Source: Bordetella genomosp. 9 (GTDB taxonomy: Bacteria > Pseudomonadota > Gammaproteobacteria > Burkholderiales > Burkholderiaceae_B). Taken from it: 64,000 bases of DNA. This document shows positions 25,728 to 33,703 of the stretch, in pieces (the stretch's first letter is position 1; each line of letters opens with the position of its first letter). The translations under genes and the position numbers were made by a program. The stretch is taken from assembly GCF_002261425.1 (NCBI RefSeq), contig NZ_NEVJ01000003.1, forward strand, positions 682,001 through 746,000. Direction: 5' to 3'. The notes beneath the pieces are model-generated. The model was not told the origin of the DNA. It did no database searches and saw only the letters and a program-made list of their open reading frames with translations.

Positions 25728-26651
25728 ATGCAGATAGACGAACAAATCACCTTTCGGAAGCTTGAAATCTTTCTGTCGTTCATCGATCTGGGAAACATGA
25801 CCCGGGTCGCGGAGGCAACGGGGCTGAGTGTCGTGAGCGTCCATCGTGCCCTGCATTCGCTGGAGGAAGGCGTGCAGTGCCCCTTGTTCCGACGCGACGG
25901 CCGCAAACTGATCCCGCTGGCTTCGGCCTATGCCCTTGCCGAACACGCAAAGATCGCTGTCCGACATTGCCTGCAAGGGATAGAAAAAGCGCGACAGGCA
26001 TCCGGCTTCGCATCGGATCGGCTCAGGGTGGGCGCGCTCTATTCGCTGACGCTTCGCACCATCCCGACGTTGTTGACTGGTTTGCGCGGTCGACGCCCTG
26101 AGGTCGAGGTCGATCTTGTGCTCAGTTCCAATCGCGCACTACTGAAAAAGCTAGCGGACGGTGAGCTTGATGCCATCGTGATCGCGGTCGACGAGGCAGG
26201 CGTACCGCCCGAGTTACAGAGCGTCCAGGTGTTTGAAGACGCGATGTGGTTCGCGGCGCCGCGGAAATCCCCGTTCGCCAAACGCCACGAGATTGATCTC
26301 CGAGAATTCACCGCTGCCGAGTTCGTCAGCCTGAGCGACGACTTCGCGACCTACCATGACTTCGCGCGTGCCTTTCAGATCGCGGGTTTCGAGCCACGCA
26401 TCACGATGAAGGTCGGGGACATTTTCTCCCTGATCAATCTCGTGAGCGGCGGGATCGGCTATGCGCTGCTGCCCGGGCGGGTCGCCGATTTCAGTACGCA
26501 GATCCAGCTTATTCCGTTGGCCGAACCCTATGCGCTGCGACAGCAGATCAGGCTGCTTTTCCAACGGAATCGTGAGCGCGACCCCAACCTGCTGTCGCTG
26601 GCCGCGGAGTGCCGGCTGTTTCGGCGCGGCGCGTCGGAAACGGCCGCATGA
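25728..26651 (+). CDS. mdcR: LysR family malonate-operon regulator, MdcR-like
   Basis: 307-residue LysR regulator, divergent from mdcA as in other malonate operons. The helix-turn-helix is around residues 21-45 (NMTRVAEATGLSVVSVHRAL); the effector domain follows from about residue 95. Its codons are visibly richer in A/T than those of the flanking LysR gene at 26838, a property shared with the rest of the mdc group. Likely activates mdcABCDEGH in response to malonate. Confidence 0.87.
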   Translation: MQIDEQITFRKLEIFLSFIDLGNMTRVAEATGLSVVSVHRALHSLEEGVQCPLFRRDGRKLIPLASAYALAEHAKIAVRHCLQGIEKARQASGFASDRLRVGALYSLTLRTIPTLLTGLRGRRPEVEVDLVLSSNRALLKKLADGELDAIVIAVDEAGVPPELQSVQVFEDAMWFAAPRKSPFAKRHEIDLREFTAAEFVSLSDDFATYHDFARAFQIAGFEPRITMKVGDIFSLINLVSGGIGYALLPGRVADFSTQIQLIPLAEPYALRQQIRLLFQRNRERDPNLLSLAAECRLFRRGASETAA

Positions 26652-26796
26652 GCTGGTCCGGGACCTTCCTGCTGACCCCTCCACCGCCTTCATCTTCAGC
26701 AGTTCGCCGCACAGGTGCGCCGACGAACCGTTCCCCGCGGAGCCAGGTTCCGGTACCGCGCCGGCGCGATCGCGAGCGGCGCGGAGGTACCATGAC

Positions 26797-26820
26797 GGCA
26801 CGCCGCGGCCGCGGCGTGCC
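26797..26820. repeat. 24-bp perfect palindrome
   Basis: GGCACGCCGCGG followed directly by CCGCGGCGTGCC, with no loop and all GC pairs but two. It ends 17 bases before the LysR gene at 26838, in the 186-base gap after mdcR. No T-run follows on either strand, so a standard terminator is unlikely. It may be a regulator site, a cruciform-forming dyad, or mark the edge of the mdc region. The rest of this gap shows no gene. Confidence 0.6.
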
Positions 26821-26837
26821 CCTCGGATTGGATCCGC

Positions 26838-27749
26838 ATGGAACTTCGACACCTCCGCTATTTCCTGGCGATCTGCGAAGCGAAAAGCTTCTCGCGTGCG
26901 GCCGAACGGCTGCACGTGACGCAACCCACCCTGTCGCACCAGATTCAGCAACTGGAAGAACAGCTCGGCACCCGCCTGCTGGAGCGGCGCGGCAACCGCA
27001 CCGAACCGACGGCCGCCGGCGAGGTCTTCCGCGTCCACGCGGCGCAGGCGCTGCAGGATGTCGCCGCCGGCGTCATGGCGGTCCATGAGCTGGAAGGCCT
27101 GATCCGCGGCAGCCTGTCGGTCGCCGTCTTCCACTCGTTTTCCAACACCCGCCTGCCGGCGGTATTCGCCGACTACGCGTCGCGCTATCCGGGCGTGCGC
27201 ATCGTCGCACGCCAGCTATCGCGCCATGACATGGAAAAGGAACTGCTGGGCGGGCGGCTGGATTGCGCGATCGGCTACCTGGAACCCGCCGACGACGCGC
27301 AGATCGAGGCGCAGACCCTGTTCGACGAAGCGCTGGTGCTGGTGGTCGGCGCCCGCCACCCCTGGGCCGGCCGGCGCAGCATCCCCATGAAGCGGCTGGC
27401 CGAACTATCGCTGGTGTTGCTGACGCCCGAGTTCGGCGCGCGCTCGTACCTGGACGACTATTTCGCCAGCATCGGCGTGACGCCGCACATCGTGCTGGAG
27501 ATGAATGCCATCGACCCCATCCTGGCGACCATCCGCGATACCGCCCTGGCCACGGTGCTGCCGCAAGGCGCGGTCGGGGACACGCGGCGCGTGCGAGCGG
27601 TGCGGCTGACCGAGCCGGTGCCCCGACGGCGGGCGGCGATCCTGTGGCGCCGGCACGGCACCCGGTCCGCCGCCGCGACCCGGCTCGCCGAAATGTTGGC
27701 GGCCGAGTACGCCGACCAGGGCAAGCGCAAGCCGCCACGCGCGGGCTAG
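26838..27749 (+). CDS. LysR family transcriptional regulator (CynR/CbbR-like)
   Basis: 303-residue LysR regulator. The N-terminus MELRHLRYFLAICEAKSFSRAAERLHVTQPTLSHQI is a textbook helix-turn-helix of the CynR-like branch; the sensing domain starts near residue 92. It lies 130 bases upstream of and co-directional with the Bug/deacylase/Ldh/UxaA group at 27880-32625, its likely target. GC content is high again from here on, unlike the mdc genes just before. Confidence 0.92.
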   Translation: MELRHLRYFLAICEAKSFSRAAERLHVTQPTLSHQIQQLEEQLGTRLLERRGNRTEPTAAGEVFRVHAAQALQDVAAGVMAVHELEGLIRGSLSVAVFHSFSNTRLPAVFADYASRYPGVRIVARQLSRHDMEKELLGGRLDCAIGYLEPADDAQIEAQTLFDEALVLVVGARHPWAGRRSIPMKRLAELSLVLLTPEFGARSYLDDYFASIGVTPHIVLEMNAIDPILATIRDTALATVLPQGAVGDTRRVRAVRLTEPVPRRRAAILWRRHGTRSAAATRLAEMLAAEYADQGKRKPPRAG

Positions 27750-27879
27750 GCGATATAGCCACCATCGATATCCCGCATCGAAATTAATCATTTGATCTAT
27801 GGCCTGCCTCGCCGCAGAATGAACTCGCCAAATACATGAGCCCCTAAGGGCCGCTGGCGCAACTTCAAGGGGAAGTGTC

Positions 27880-28971
27880 ATGGTTCTGCTATCCGCGGCC
27901 CGCCTGGGCTCGCGCGGGCGGGCGTTCGTCCGCACCGTGTCTCCGTTCATCTGCCGGTCGGCCCGGCTCGGCTTGTTCATTCGCCCGTCCGCCCGCCTGG
28001 GCGACCTCGTCAAGCGCCTGCTGCCGGCCATCGCCATCGCCGCCGCGCTGGGCGCGGCGCCCGTGGCGGCCCAGGATTGGCCCAGCCGGCCCATCCGCAT
28101 GCTGATCCCCTTCCCGCCGGGCGGCGTGTCCGACGTCATGGGCCGCTTCTGGGCGCAAAAGCTGACCGATGCCCTGAAAACCCCGGTCGTCGTCGAGAAC
28201 CGCCCCGGGGCCGGCACCACCATCGCGGCCAGCATCGTCGCCAAGGCGCAGCCCGACGGCTACACGCTGTACTTCGCCGACGTGACCACGCACGCCATCA
28301 ATGCCACGCTCTACCAGAACCTGCCGTTCAAGAGCGACAAGGACTTCACGGATATCTCCCTGCTGGCGGCGGCGCCGCTGGCCTTCGTCGTGCGGCCGGA
28401 CATCCCGGCCAAGACGCTGGCCGAGTTCATCGCCCTGGCCAAGGCCAAGCCCGGCTACCTGAACTATGCGTCTTCCGGCAACGGCACCATCCTGCACCTG
28501 GCCGGCGAGACGCTGAAGCGCATGGCGGGCATCGATATGGTCCACGTGCCCTACAAGGGCAGCTCCGACGCGGTGATGGCGACGCTGGGCGGCCAGGCCG
28601 CCGCGACGTTCTCGGCCTTGCCGCCCGCCCTGCCGCAGATCCAGTCCGGCAAGCTGCGCCCGCTGGGCGTGACGTCGACCGCGCCCAACAGCACGCTGCC
28701 CGACGTGCCCCCCATCGCCAAGACCCTGCCCGGCTTCGACATGGTGCTGTACTCGGGCATCCTGGGGCCGGCCGGCATGCCGCCGGACGTCGTCAAGCGC
28801 ATCAACGCCGCGGTCAGCGGCATCTTGAAGGAACCGGAAACGCGCCGCTTCTACGAGAGCGTCGGCGCCGATCCGGTCGACATGAGTTCCGCGGCATTCA
28901 CCACGCGCATGACGTCACTGATCCAGGAAATGGGCGTGGCGGTGCGCGAGTCCGGCGCCGTGGTCAATTGA
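27880..28971 (+). CDS. Bug/TctC-type periplasmic receptor with long N-terminus
   Basis: 363-residue Bug receptor. The mature part starts near AQDWPSRPIRMLIPFPPGGVSD; ENRPGAGTT and HVPYKGSSDAVMA are typical. A hydrophobic signal core (LLPAIAIAAALGAAPVAA) begins only around residue 47, after an Arg-rich stretch with RSARLG/PSARLG echoes, so the n-region is unusually long. The ATG at 27880 has AAGGGGAAG upstream; a TTG at 27973 would give a normal-length signal but has no ribosome site. First gene of a probable operon with the deacylase at 28992. Confidence 0.88.
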   Translation: MVLLSAARLGSRGRAFVRTVSPFICRSARLGLFIRPSARLGDLVKRLLPAIAIAAALGAAPVAAQDWPSRPIRMLIPFPPGGVSDVMGRFWAQKLTDALKTPVVVENRPGAGTTIAASIVAKAQPDGYTLYFADVTTHAINATLYQNLPFKSDKDFTDISLLAAAPLAFVVRPDIPAKTLAEFIALAKAKPGYLNYASSGNGTILHLAGETLKRMAGIDMVHVPYKGSSDAVMATLGGQAAATFSALPPALPQIQSGKLRPLGVTSTAPNSTLPDVPPIAKTLPGFDMVLYSGILGPAGMPPDVVKRINAAVSGILKEPETRRFYESVGADPVDMSSAAFTTRMTSLIQEMGVAVRESGAVVN

Positions 28972-28991
28972 AACTGTAGAGAGCAAAAACC

Positions 28992-30011
28992 ATGTCCGAC
29001 ACCAACGTCCTACGCATTGCCGGCCTGGAAGTCGCGCCCGGCCAGCGCGCATCCACCATGCTGCACGTCACCCGTACCCTGCGCGGCGATCTTGCCGTCC
29101 CGGTCCACGTGATCAATGGCGCCCGGCCCGGCAAGGTCTTCGCCGTGCTGTGCAACGTGCACGGCGACGAGGCGATGCCCCTGCTGTCGGCGCTGCAGCT
29201 CTGGCGCGAGACGGATCCCGCCGCGATGCGCGGCGCGCTGGTCATCCTGCCCGTCTGCAATCCGCTGGCGTTCTCCGATTTCCGCCGCGAAAGCGCCGAA
29301 CAGCGCGAGAACACCGATCTGCACCGCTGCTTCCCGGGCAATGCGCGCGGCTCGGTCACGGAGATGATCGCCCGCGTCCTGACGGACCAGGTGCTGGACC
29401 ACGTCGACGCCTTGTGCGACATGCACTCCGGCGGCCAGGGCGGCCGCATCCATCAACGTTCCGACTTGAACGAGGATGCCACCGGCGAGGTGCGCGAAGC
29501 CAGCCTGCAGCTGTGCCGCGTCTTCGGCACCGGCGTCGTGCACGTCAACTTCCTGCCGCCGTCCACCGCGGTCGGCTACCTGAACAGCACGGGCCGCCCC
29601 GCCGCCGGCGTGGAAATCGGCGGCACCTACATGAGCGGTCCCATGACCGAGGAATTCCAGGCGCGCGTGGTGCGCGGGCTGCGCAACCAGATGAAGGCGC
29701 TGGGCATCCTCGAAGGCGAACCCGAACTGCAGGGCAAGCAGCACCTGTTCACGCGCCGCGAACGCAAGGAAGCCAATCCGACGCGCGGCGGCTACGTCAT
29801 TTCTCTGGCCAACCGGGTCGAGGACCTGGGCCGCCGGGTCAAGAAAGGCGAAAAGCTGGGCGTGGTGGTGGACCCCTACACCCTGGAGGAATCCGAGACC
29901 CTGAGCGCGCCCTGCGACGGCATCCTGTTCTTCAGCCGCATGTCCGGTCCCGCCGAAGCCGGCGCGAAAGGCTATGCGATCGCCGACAGCGCCGGCGTGC
30001 AGGAGCTCTGA
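28992..30011 (+). CDS. succinylglutamate desuccinylase/aspartoacylase family zinc hydrolase
   Basis: 339-residue M14-type deacylase that cuts an N-acyl or amide bond of an amino-acid-like substrate. Zinc ligands are the His and Glu of NVHGDEAMP and the His of DMHSGGQGG; VEIGGTYMSG is in the catalytic region. A C-terminal biotinyl-like fold (GRRVKKGEKLGVVVDP) is common in this subgroup. It lies 20 bases after the Bug gene and shares one base with the next start (TGATG). Substrate unknown. Confidence 0.88.
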   Translation: MSDTNVLRIAGLEVAPGQRASTMLHVTRTLRGDLAVPVHVINGARPGKVFAVLCNVHGDEAMPLLSALQLWRETDPAAMRGALVILPVCNPLAFSDFRRESAEQRENTDLHRCFPGNARGSVTEMIARVLTDQVLDHVDALCDMHSGGQGGRIHQRSDLNEDATGEVREASLQLCRVFGTGVVHVNFLPPSTAVGYLNSTGRPAAGVEIGGTYMSGPMTEEFQARVVRGLRNQMKALGILEGEPELQGKQHLFTRRERKEANPTRGGYVISLANRVEDLGRRVKKGEKLGVVVDPYTLEESETLSAPCDGILFFSRMSGPAEAGAKGYAIADSAGVQEL

Positions 30012-31066
30012 TGGCAGGCAACACGCTCTATGCCGCGGCGCGCCTGCACGGCTTCTGCGCGGCCGCGCTGCAAGCCCTGCACGTCCCGGCGCCGGATGCG
30101 GCGCTGGTCGCCGACTGCCTGGTGGCGGCCAATCTGCATGGCGTCGACACGCATGGCATGGCGCGCCTGCCCACCTATCTGCGCCGCCTGGCGCAAGGGG
30201 CCATCAACGCACGGGCCCAGCCGCGCGTGGCGCGCGAGTTCGCCGCCACGGCGGTGGTCGACGGCGACAACGCCCTGGGTCCGGTGGCCAGCCATATGGC
30301 CATGCGCGAAGCGATCGAGCGCGCGCGCCGCTACGGCATCGGCTACGTCGCGGTGCGCGCCAGCAATCATTTTTCCTACGCCGCGTGGTATTGCGAACAG
30401 GCCGCGGCCCAGGGAATGATGGGCTTGTGTTCGTCCGGCGGCGAGCCCACGGTGGCGCCCTGGGGCGGCAAGCGCGCCTTCTTCACCAATAGTCCCCTGG
30501 CGTTCGCGGCGCCGACCAGCGGCGAACCCGTGGTGGTGGACCTGGCCACCAGCGTCAGTTCGCGCGGCAACATCCTGCTGGCCGAGCTGCTGGGACAGCC
30601 CATTCCCGCCGACTGGGCGCTGGACGCCGAAGGCCGGCCCACCACCGAGGCCGCCGCTGCGCTGAAAGGCTCGGTGCTGCCCATGGGAGGCGCCAAGGGC
30701 TATGCCCTGATCGTCGCGCTGGAGGTGCTGAACAGCGTGCTGGCCGGCGGCGCCATGGCGCCCGAGGTGGGATCGCAGGCGGCGCAGGACGGCCGGCCGG
30801 CGGGCGTGACGCATTGCTTCATGGCCATCCATCCGGACGCGCTCATGGATCGCGACGAATACACCGCGCGCATCGACACGCTGTGCGCGCGCACGCTCGC
30901 CGCGCCGGCGGCCGACGCCGCCCATCCCATCCGCCTGCCCGGCGACCGCCGCCGCCAGATCGCCGCCGAACGCGCGGCCACGGGCATCCCCCTGCCGGCC
31001 AAGCTGGTCGACGAACTGCGCGGGGCGGCCGAACGCCATGCCCCGGCGGCCGCGGGGCTGCTGTGA
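30011..31066 (+). CDS. Ldh family NAD(P)-dependent 2-hydroxyacid/imino acid oxidoreductase
   Basis: 351-residue member of the malate/L-lactate dehydrogenase (MDH2/YlbC/DpkA) family, which interconverts 2-keto (or 2-imino) acids and their reduced forms. HGVDTHGMARLP is the family signature; the catalytic His is in RASNHFSYA and the cofactor-binding segment is in TNSPLAFAAP. The ATG at 30011 overlaps the previous stop. It probably acts on the product released by the deacylase. Confidence 0.9.
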   Translation: MAGNTLYAAARLHGFCAAALQALHVPAPDAALVADCLVAANLHGVDTHGMARLPTYLRRLAQGAINARAQPRVAREFAATAVVDGDNALGPVASHMAMREAIERARRYGIGYVAVRASNHFSYAAWYCEQAAAQGMMGLCSSGGEPTVAPWGGKRAFFTNSPLAFAAPTSGEPVVVDLATSVSSRGNILLAELLGQPIPADWALDAEGRPTTEAAAALKGSVLPMGGAKGYALIVALEVLNSVLAGGAMAPEVGSQAAQDGRPAGVTHCFMAIHPDALMDRDEYTARIDTLCARTLAAPAADAAHPIRLPGDRRRQIAAERAATGIPLPAKLVDELRGAAERHAPAAAGLL

Positions 31067-31168
31067 CCGCATCCCGGGCAGGCCGCGCGCGCCGACCGGC
31101 CATGCGACCGGCCCCCCGCATCCACGCGGACGCCGCGTGCCCGGACATCCGTCCATTCGAGGATCGCC

Positions 31169-32323
31169 ATGACTGAATTGACCGCCTACACGCGCCCCGA
31201 CGGGCGCCGCGGCATACGCAACCTGCTGGCCGTGGTCGCCGCCACCGACGCCGCCAACCCTGTCGCGCGCCGGCTGGCCGCGGCCCTGCCCGATTGCGTG
31301 GCCATCACGCCGCTCTACGGCCGCGGGCAACTGGGCGAGGATCTCGCCCTGTCCATACGCACCATGGTCGGATTGGGCAGCCACCCCAACGTGTACGCGA
31401 CCCTGGTGGTCAGCCTGGAACGCGTGGCCGGCACCCGCGTCTACGAAGGTATCCGTGCCGCCGGCACGCCTTGCGAGGTCATGGGCATCCAGGAAGAAGG
31501 CGGCACGCCCGCCCTGTTCCGGCGCGGCCTGGACTTGCTGGAGCAATGGCGCGCGCAGGCACAGGCCCAGCCCCGCGAGCCGGCGCGCATCTCCGACTTC
31601 GTGATCGGACTGGAATGCGGCGGCTCGGACACCACCTCCGGGCTGGTCGCCAATCCGGCCATCGGCCTGGTCACGGATCGGCTGGTCGACGCCGGCGCGA
31701 CGGCGATTTTCTCGGAGCCGGTCGAATGCCTGGGCGGCGAAGCGGCGCTGGGCGCGCGCGCCGCCGATGCCGGCGTGCGCGAACGCATCGACGTCACCAT
31801 CCGCAAGTACGAGGACATCGCCCGACGCGCCGGCGTGGACCTGAACAAGACGAACCCGGCGCCGGACAACATCCGCGGGGGCCTGACCACCATCGAGGAA
31901 AAATCGCTGGGCTCGATCTGCAAGACCGGCAGCCGCACCATCGCCGGCGTGCTCGGCTATGGCGAAGCCGCGTCCGCCCCCGGCCTGTACCTGATGGACG
32001 CGCCGGCGCCCGCGACCGAGAACATCACCGCCCTGGCTGCGGGCGGCTGCCACCTGATCCTGTTCGCCACCGGCGTGGGCAATTCCATCGGCAACCCGGT
32101 GTCCCCCACGGTCAAGATCTGCGGCAACGACCGCACCTGCCGGACCTTCGCCGACCACATCGACGTGGACCTCAGCGCCGTGCTGCTGCACGGGCGTTCG
32201 CTGGAAGAAGCGGGAACGCAGGTCTGGGACGCGATGGCCGCCATCATCAATGGCCAGCCGACCTGCTGCGAAGTCCTCGGCGAAACGGAAACCGCCATCA
32301 GCCGCATAGGAGAATCCGTATGA
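31169..32323 (+). CDS. UxaA-type dehydratase, large subunit
   Basis: 384-residue C-terminal UxaA domain protein. Altronate dehydratase and galactarate dehydratase belong to this family and remove water from sugar acids using a metal ion. Typical blocks are the N-terminal RPDGRRGIRNLLAVVAATD, GLECGGSDTTSGL and VSPTVKICGN. In E. coli UxaA this domain is fused to a small SAF domain; here the SAF domain is a separate gene downstream that overlaps by four bases. A 102-base gap separates it from the Ldh gene. Confidence 0.9.
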   Translation: MTELTAYTRPDGRRGIRNLLAVVAATDAANPVARRLAAALPDCVAITPLYGRGQLGEDLALSIRTMVGLGSHPNVYATLVVSLERVAGTRVYEGIRAAGTPCEVMGIQEEGGTPALFRRGLDLLEQWRAQAQAQPREPARISDFVIGLECGGSDTTSGLVANPAIGLVTDRLVDAGATAIFSEPVECLGGEAALGARAADAGVRERIDVTIRKYEDIARRAGVDLNKTNPAPDNIRGGLTTIEEKSLGSICKTGSRTIAGVLGYGEAASAPGLYLMDAPAPATENITALAAGGCHLILFATGVGNSIGNPVSPTVKICGNDRTCRTFADHIDVDLSAVLLHGRSLEEAGTQVWDAMAAIINGQPTCCEVLGETETAISRIGESV

Positions 32324-32625
32324 ACGCCACCGCGAAAATCTGGGTCGTCCATCGCGACGACAACGTCGGCACCGTGGTGGGCGCGGATATCCCGGCGGCG
32401 GCCCCGGTTCCGCTGGCCGGCTGCGTGCAAGGCGCGGTCGAGGTCGCCGAGCCGGTCCCCTACGGCCACAAGATCGCGCTGCGGGCATTGCAGGCCGGGC
32501 AGGAGGTCGTCAAGTACGGCGTGGTCGTGGGCCGCCTGTCCGAGGCGGTCGCGGCCGGCCGCCACGTGCACGTCCACAACCTGGAATCGCAACGCGGCCG
32601 CGGCGATCTGGCGGCGGCCCGCTAG
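32320..32625 (+). CDS. UxaA-type dehydratase, small (SAF domain) subunit
   Basis: 101-residue protein with the SAF domain that forms the N-terminal part of fused UxaA enzymes; GHKIALRALQAGQEVVKYGVVVG is typical. Its ATG overlaps the large-subunit stop (ATGA), so the two are made together. The usual order in fused enzymes is SAF first; here the small gene comes second. Last gene of the module that starts at 27880. Confidence 0.9.
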   Translation: MNATAKIWVVHRDDNVGTVVGADIPAAAPVPLAGCVQGAVEVAEPVPYGHKIALRALQAGQEVVKYGVVVGRLSEAVAAGRHVHVHNLESQRGRGDLAAAR

Positions 32626-32697
32626 TCCCGCGCCGAAGTGAACGACACCGTGCTTCCACCGATTGTGGGCACGGTGCCGGCAGGCCACACTGCACCG

Positions 32698-33603
32698 ATG
32701 AACATCCGGCAGCTCGTCTCATTCGCGCGCGTGGCGCAGCTCGGCAGCTTCGCGGCCGCGGCCAAGGCCCTGCACGCGACGCAGTCCACGATTTCGACGC
32801 GCATACGCGAACTGGAGACCACCTGGGGCGTCGAACTGTTCGACCGCTCCCCTCACGGCCTGCAGCTCACCGCCAAGGGCGAGGAAATCCTGCCCTGGGC
32901 CAGGCAGATCATCGCGCTGTCCGAACGCATCAGCTTTCACCTGGGCGAGCCGGAAGCCATCACCGGCCTGCTGCGCATGGGTGTGGCCGGCCGCATCGCC
33001 CATACCTGGCTACCGCGGCTGATCGCGGCGATCCGCGCGCGCTATCCGCGCGTCCGCTTCGAAATCCGCCTGGGGCTGACCGCGCCCTTGCTGCAGATGG
33101 TGCGCTCGGGCGAGCTGGATATCGCGTTCGCCGGCGCGCCCATCACCGACCCCACGCTGGAAGCCGTGTCGCTGGGGCATGACGAATTCGTCTGGATGGC
33201 GTCGCCGGGGCTGGAGATTCCCGAGGAACGGACGCTGACGCCGGCGGATCTGGCGCACTATCCCATCGTCGGGCTGTCGCAGGCCTCGCCTCACCACCCG
33301 GCGATCGCGCAATGGTTCGGCGCGGCGGGCGTGGAATACAGTCCCTTGATTTCCTGCAGCGACATGGGGGTGGCCGCGAAGCTCATCGCGGCCGGGCTGG
33401 GGGTGGGTTTGCTGCATCGTGCCTCGCACCGCAACGAGGTGCTGGCCGGCTTGTTGACGGTACTGGATACCGCGCCGGCCTTTCCACGCCTTGAATTCGT
33501 GGCCGTGCACCAGCGCGGCAATACCAGCCCGCTGGTAACGGCGGTCGCGCTGCTCGCCGCGGAACTGAGCGACTTTCCGCGCGAAACGATGCCGCTGACG
33601 TGA
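32698..33603 (+). CDS. LysR family transcriptional regulator
   Basis: 301-residue LysR regulator from the ATG at 32698 (MNIRQLVSFARVAQLGSFAAAAKALHATQ), the standard N-terminus; upstream in-frame starts add 20 residues without similarity. A sensing domain follows from about residue 90. It lies 72 bases after the UxaA small subunit and is convergent with the Bug/TauD operon. Either could be its target; co-transcription with the UxaA operon is also possible. Confidence 0.9.
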   Translation: MNIRQLVSFARVAQLGSFAAAAKALHATQSTISTRIRELETTWGVELFDRSPHGLQLTAKGEEILPWARQIIALSERISFHLGEPEAITGLLRMGVAGRIAHTWLPRLIAAIRARYPRVRFEIRLGLTAPLLQMVRSGELDIAFAGAPITDPTLEAVSLGHDEFVWMASPGLEIPEERTLTPADLAHYPIVGLSQASPHHPAIAQWFGAAGVEYSPLISCSDMGVAAKLIAAGLGVGLLHRASHRNEVLAGLLTVLDTAPAFPRLEFVAVHQRGNTSPLVTAVALLAAELSDFPRETMPLT

Positions 33604-33642
33604 GCGGTCCTCCGCCGGCCGCGGCGGGGGTCGGCGGAGATC

Positions 33643-33661
33643 GGGCGGGCTCTGCCCGCCC
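33643..33661. terminator. GC hairpin between convergent genes
   Basis: Arms GGGCGGG and CCCGCCC with a five-base loop, in the 100-base space between the LysR stop and the Bug stop. Its location between two convergent genes fits a bidirectional terminator, but neither strand has a T-run, so termination would be weak or factor-assisted. Confidence 0.45.
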
Positions 33662-33703
33662 TGGCCGGCCGTGGCGGACCGCGGCGGACGGTCCTAGCCG
33701 AAA

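Noticed and set aside
29972..32488. 838-codon minus-strand open frame under the Ldh and UxaA genes
   Set aside because: Antisense shadow; low-complexity Arg/Gly/Ala composition and no domain recognisable, while the plus strand has clear genes throughout.
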